From assembly GCF_003854275.1 (NCBI RefSeq), contig NZ_QTQP01000012.1:62001-126000 (forward strand): a stretch of 64,000 nt of DNA. The letters are read 5' to 3'. Positions 61,966 to 64,000 of this stretch are shown here, piece after piece. Position 1 is the stretch's first letter. Each line of letters opens with the position of its first letter. Under the pieces are notes generated by a model. That model saw nothing but the letters and a program-made list of their open reading frames with translations. It did not search any database and had not been told where the DNA came from. This DNA is from Burkholderia sp. Bp8963 (GTDB lineage: Bacteria; Pseudomonadota; Gammaproteobacteria; Burkholderiales; Burkholderiaceae). Both the position numbers and the translations under genes were made by a program.

Positions 61966-62004
61966 TTGATCAAGCTGATCGAGCGGATTTGATGAAATGA
62001 TGAA
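61966..62004. promoter_or_regulatory. Two upstream activating sites for DmpR
   Basis: TTGATCAAGCTGATCGA (61966-61982) and TTGATGAAATGATGAA (61989-62004) resemble the XylR/DmpR inverted-repeat sites (TTGANCAATTGATCAA). They lie about 180-215 bases upstream of the inferred start site, a normal enhancer distance for sigma-54 activators, and just in front of dmpR, so they may also control it. Confidence 0.75.
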
Positions 62005-62072
62005 ACCCTCGAAGGCGTTCGACCGGCGGTCACATAAATGTGGAAATCACGAGAAATCTCGACGGAGGAGAC

Positions 62073-63764
62073 ATGACGCGGCCCAGCCTGCCCCCGCTAC
62101 CGACGGACGCCGACCTGCGGCGGCTGATTCATTTTTCGGCCAGCGACGGCCGCATCTGGCTCGCCGGACAGCGGATGGTGCTGCTGCACGCGGGTGCGCT
62201 CGCGACGCTGCGCCAGGAGCTGATGGAAAGCGTCGGGGCCGCACAGACGCGCCGCTTCTTCACGCGCGTCGGCTTCGCGGCCGGCGAGCGCGACGCGGCG
62301 CTCGCGCGCGAGATCCGTGCGAAGGCGTCGTTCTTCGACATGTTCCATGTCGGCCCGCAGCTGCACATGCTCGAAGGCGCGGTGCAGGTCACGCCGCTGC
62401 GCTTCGACGCCGATCCGGCAACCGGCGCGTTCTACTGCGAATACCGCTGGGAGCACTCGTGGGAGGCCGACGTGCATCGGCGCACGTTCGGCGCGCAGCC
62501 CGAACCCGTGTGCTGGATGCTGATCGGCTATGCGACCGGCTATACGAGCGCATTCATGGGTCGCACCGTGCTGTTCAAGGAAACGACCTGCGTCGGCATG
62601 AACGATGCGCATTGCACGATCGTCGGCAAGCCGGCCGACGAATGGCCGGACGCGGAGGAAATCTCGTCGTGGTTCAAGGCCGACTCGCTGATCAACACGA
62701 TCCGCGACCTGCAGACCGAAGTCGAATCGCTGCGCCTCGAGATCGCGCCGGACGCGGACCGCACGCAGCTCGTCGGCCGCTCCGACGCGTTCACGGCCGC
62801 CTATTCGCTGCTGGAGATGGCCGCGCCGACCAAGGTCGCCGTGCTGCTGACCGGCGAAACGGGTGTCGGCAAGGAGCGCTTCGCCCGCGCGCTGCACAAC
62901 CTGAGCCCGCGCGCCGCGAAGCCGTTCGTCGCGATCAACTGCGCGGCGATTCCGCACGCGCTGATCGAATCCGAGCTGTTCGGCGCCGAGAAAGGCGCGT
63001 ATACGGGTTCGCAGGCCGCGCGTGCGGGACGCTTCGAGCGCGCGGACGGCGGCACGCTGTTTCTCGACGAGATCGGCGAGCTGCCGCTCGACGTGCAGGC
63101 GAAGCTGCTGCGCGTGCTGCAGGAAGGCGAAGTCGAGCGGCTCGGCGCGACCGGGAGCCGCAAGGTCGACGTGCGCGTCGTCGCCGCGACCAACCGCGAC
63201 CTCGAACAGGCCGTGCGCGACGGCAGCTTCCGCGCCGATCTCTATTACCGGATCAACGTGTATCCGGTGCTGATCCCGCCGTTGCGCGAGCGGCAGGACG
63301 ACATCGCGCTGCTCGCGGACACGATGCTCGAACGCTTCGCGTCGCTGCACGGCAAGCCGGTGCCGACGCTGACCGACTATGCGTACGACGCGCTGCGCGG
63401 CTACCGCTGGCCCGGCAACGTGCGCGAACTCGAAAACCTGATCGAACGCGCGGTGATCCTCGCGCGGCCGAACCGCGCGGTCGACGCGAAGGACCTGTTT
63501 CCCGGCCTCGGCCTGCCCGGCGGCGCGACCGTCGATCGCACCGGGCAGATCCGCGCGGCATCGGCGATGCAGATCGACTGCCGGTCGATCCTCGATCAGT
63601 TGCAAGGGGGCGGCGGCGGGCTCGACAGGCTCGAACGGGCGCTGCTGCAGGAGGCCGTCGACCGCTCGAACGGCAACCTGTCGGCCGCCGCACGGCTGCT
63701 CGGCCTGACGCGCGCGCAGCTCAGCTACCGCCTCACCCGCAAACAGGACCAGGAGGACGCGTGA
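62073..63764 (+). CDS. dmpR: Sigma-54-dependent phenol-responsive activator
   Basis: 563 residues from the ATG at 62073 behind GGAGGAGAC; the upstream in-frame ATG at 62040 lacks a site. An N-terminal sensor (XylR/V4R domain, about 15-210) binds phenols. The AAA+ domain has Walker A GETGVGKE, the sigma-54 contact loop as GAYTGS in [11 protein letters not shown], Walker [11 protein letters not shown]. The C-terminus has a Fis-type HTH ([20 protein letters not shown]). In DmpR/XylR the contact loop is normally GAFTGA; here two positions differ (Phe to Tyr, last Ala to Ser). Confidence 0.95.
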   Translation: MTRPSLPPLPTDADLRRLIHFSASDGRIWLAGQRMVLLHAGALATLRQELMESVGAAQTRRFFTRVGFAAGERDAALAREIRAKASFFDMFHVGPQLHMLEGAVQVTPLRFDADPATGAFYCEYRWEHSWEADVHRRTFGAQPEPVCWMLIGYATGYTSAFMGRTVLFKETTCVGMNDAHCTIVGKPADEWPDAEEISSWFKADSLINTIRDLQTEVESLRLEIAPDADRTQLVGRSDAFTAAYSLLEMAAPTKVAVLLTGETGVGKERFARALHNLSPRAAKPFVAINCAAIPHALIESELFGAEKGAYTGSQAARAGRFERADGGTLFLDEIGELPLDVQAKLLRVLQEGEVERLGATGSRKVDVRVVAATNRDLEQAVRDGSFRADLYYRINVYPVLIPPLRERQDDIALLADTMLERFASLHGKPVPTLTDYAYDALRGYRWPGNVRELENLIERAVILARPNRAVDAKDLFPGLGLPGGATVDRTGQIRAASAMQIDCRSILDQLQGGGGGLDRLERALLQEAVDRSNGNLSAAARLLGLTRAQLSYRLTRKQDQEDA

Positions 63765-63765
63765 C

Positions 63766-64000
63766 ATGAACACCATCCTGCCCGCTCATCCGCCGCGCGT
63801 CGCGCAGCCGGACGACCCGCCGCCCTCATCCACCGACACGCCTGCCGACGACACGGCCGAACCGCACGCGCGCACGCTCGGCGAGCATGCGTACCACCAG
63901 TTGCGGCAGCACATCATCGAAGGGCACTACCCGCCGGGCGCGAAGCTGCGCGTCGAGCACCTGAAGGATGTGTACGGCGTCGGCGCGGGCACGCTGCGCG
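63766..64000 (+). CDS. GntR family transcriptional regulator, 5' part (runs off window)
   Basis: 78 residues visible. After a Pro/Asp/Thr-rich N-terminal extension of about 35 residues, LGEHAYHQLRQHIIEGHYPP, GAKLRVEHLKDVYGVGAGTL is the GntR winged helix (FCD/FadR-like opening). It starts 1 base after the dmpR stop codon, so it is in the same operon as dmpR and may be a second regulator of aromatic degradation. Confidence 0.85.
   Translation, partial: MNTILPAHPPRVAQPDDPPPSSTDTPADDTAEPHARTLGEHAYHQLRQHIIEGHYPPGAKLRVEHLKDVYGVGAGTLR

Overview
The window is GC-rich and gene-dense. Its gene content (acdS/acdR, cepacian-type exopolysaccharide genes, a dmp-type phenol pathway, many LysR/Lrp/MocR regulators) points to a beta-proteobacterium of the genus Burkholderia or a close relative, probably a secondary-chromosome region. 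No rRNA, tRNA, CRISPR array or recognisable insertion sequence was found.

Layout. 1-7.1 kb: 5' end of an ABC-2-type ATPase, a Tat-exported PhoD-like phosphatase, a GNAT enzyme, a small acidic protein beside a DUF3422 membrane protein, a divergent LysR regulator and a parDE-type toxin-antitoxin pair. 7.1-15.3 kb: an uncertain stretch, a 14-TM drug exporter, a GNAT enzyme, an operon of RpiR regulator, POT peptide transporter and isoaspartyl peptidase with a likely operator, and a VOC protein. 15.6-20.4 kb: the most interesting region, a Fap-like functional-amyloid locus: an outer-membrane beta-barrel with an N-terminal coiled coil (plus strand) facing a minus-strand set made of a Gly/Ala/Ser-rich fibre candidate, two small secreted Asn/Gln-rich proteins with a shared LDxxRGG motif, and a periplasmic C39 protease-like protein. 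21-23.7 kb: haloacid dehalogenase and the acdR/acdS pair (ACC deaminase). 24-27.5 kb: a broken exopolysaccharide cluster (priming transferase, Wza, Wzb, truncated Wzc) ending at a rearrangement junction. 28.4-31.7 kb: a signalling operon (HTH-receiver protein, periplasmic molybdopterin-fold protein, hybrid histidine kinase). 31.7-43.8 kb: amino-acid transport and metabolism (LysE, Lrp/AzlCD, PLP decarboxylase with ArsR, MocR regulator, and an operon of acetylpolyamine deacetylase, ornithine cyclodeaminase and amino-acid binding protein with a divergent Lrp). 44.3-47.9 kb: malate:quinone oxidoreductase, a zinc-ribbon protein and DbpA helicase. 48-63.8 kb: a complete phenol-to-central-metabolism operon (dmpKLMNOPQB, glcG-like, dmpCEFGHI, dmpD, outer-membrane channel) with divergent dmpR, a sigma-54 promoter and two upstream activating sites, followed by the start of a GntR regulator.

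Functional picture: phenol is hydroxylated by the multicomponent hydroxylase KLMNOP, cleaved meta by DmpB (reactivated by ferredoxin DmpQ), and the semialdehyde is processed by the DmpC/I/H oxidative branch or the DmpD hydrolytic branch, then by E/G/F to pyruvate and acetyl-CoA. The Fap-like locus appears to make, process and export a surface fibre, while the neighbouring capsule/EPS export genes have decayed. Start codons were chosen from ribosome-binding sites where these could be seen. Functional statements are from motif recognition by eye, not from database search.
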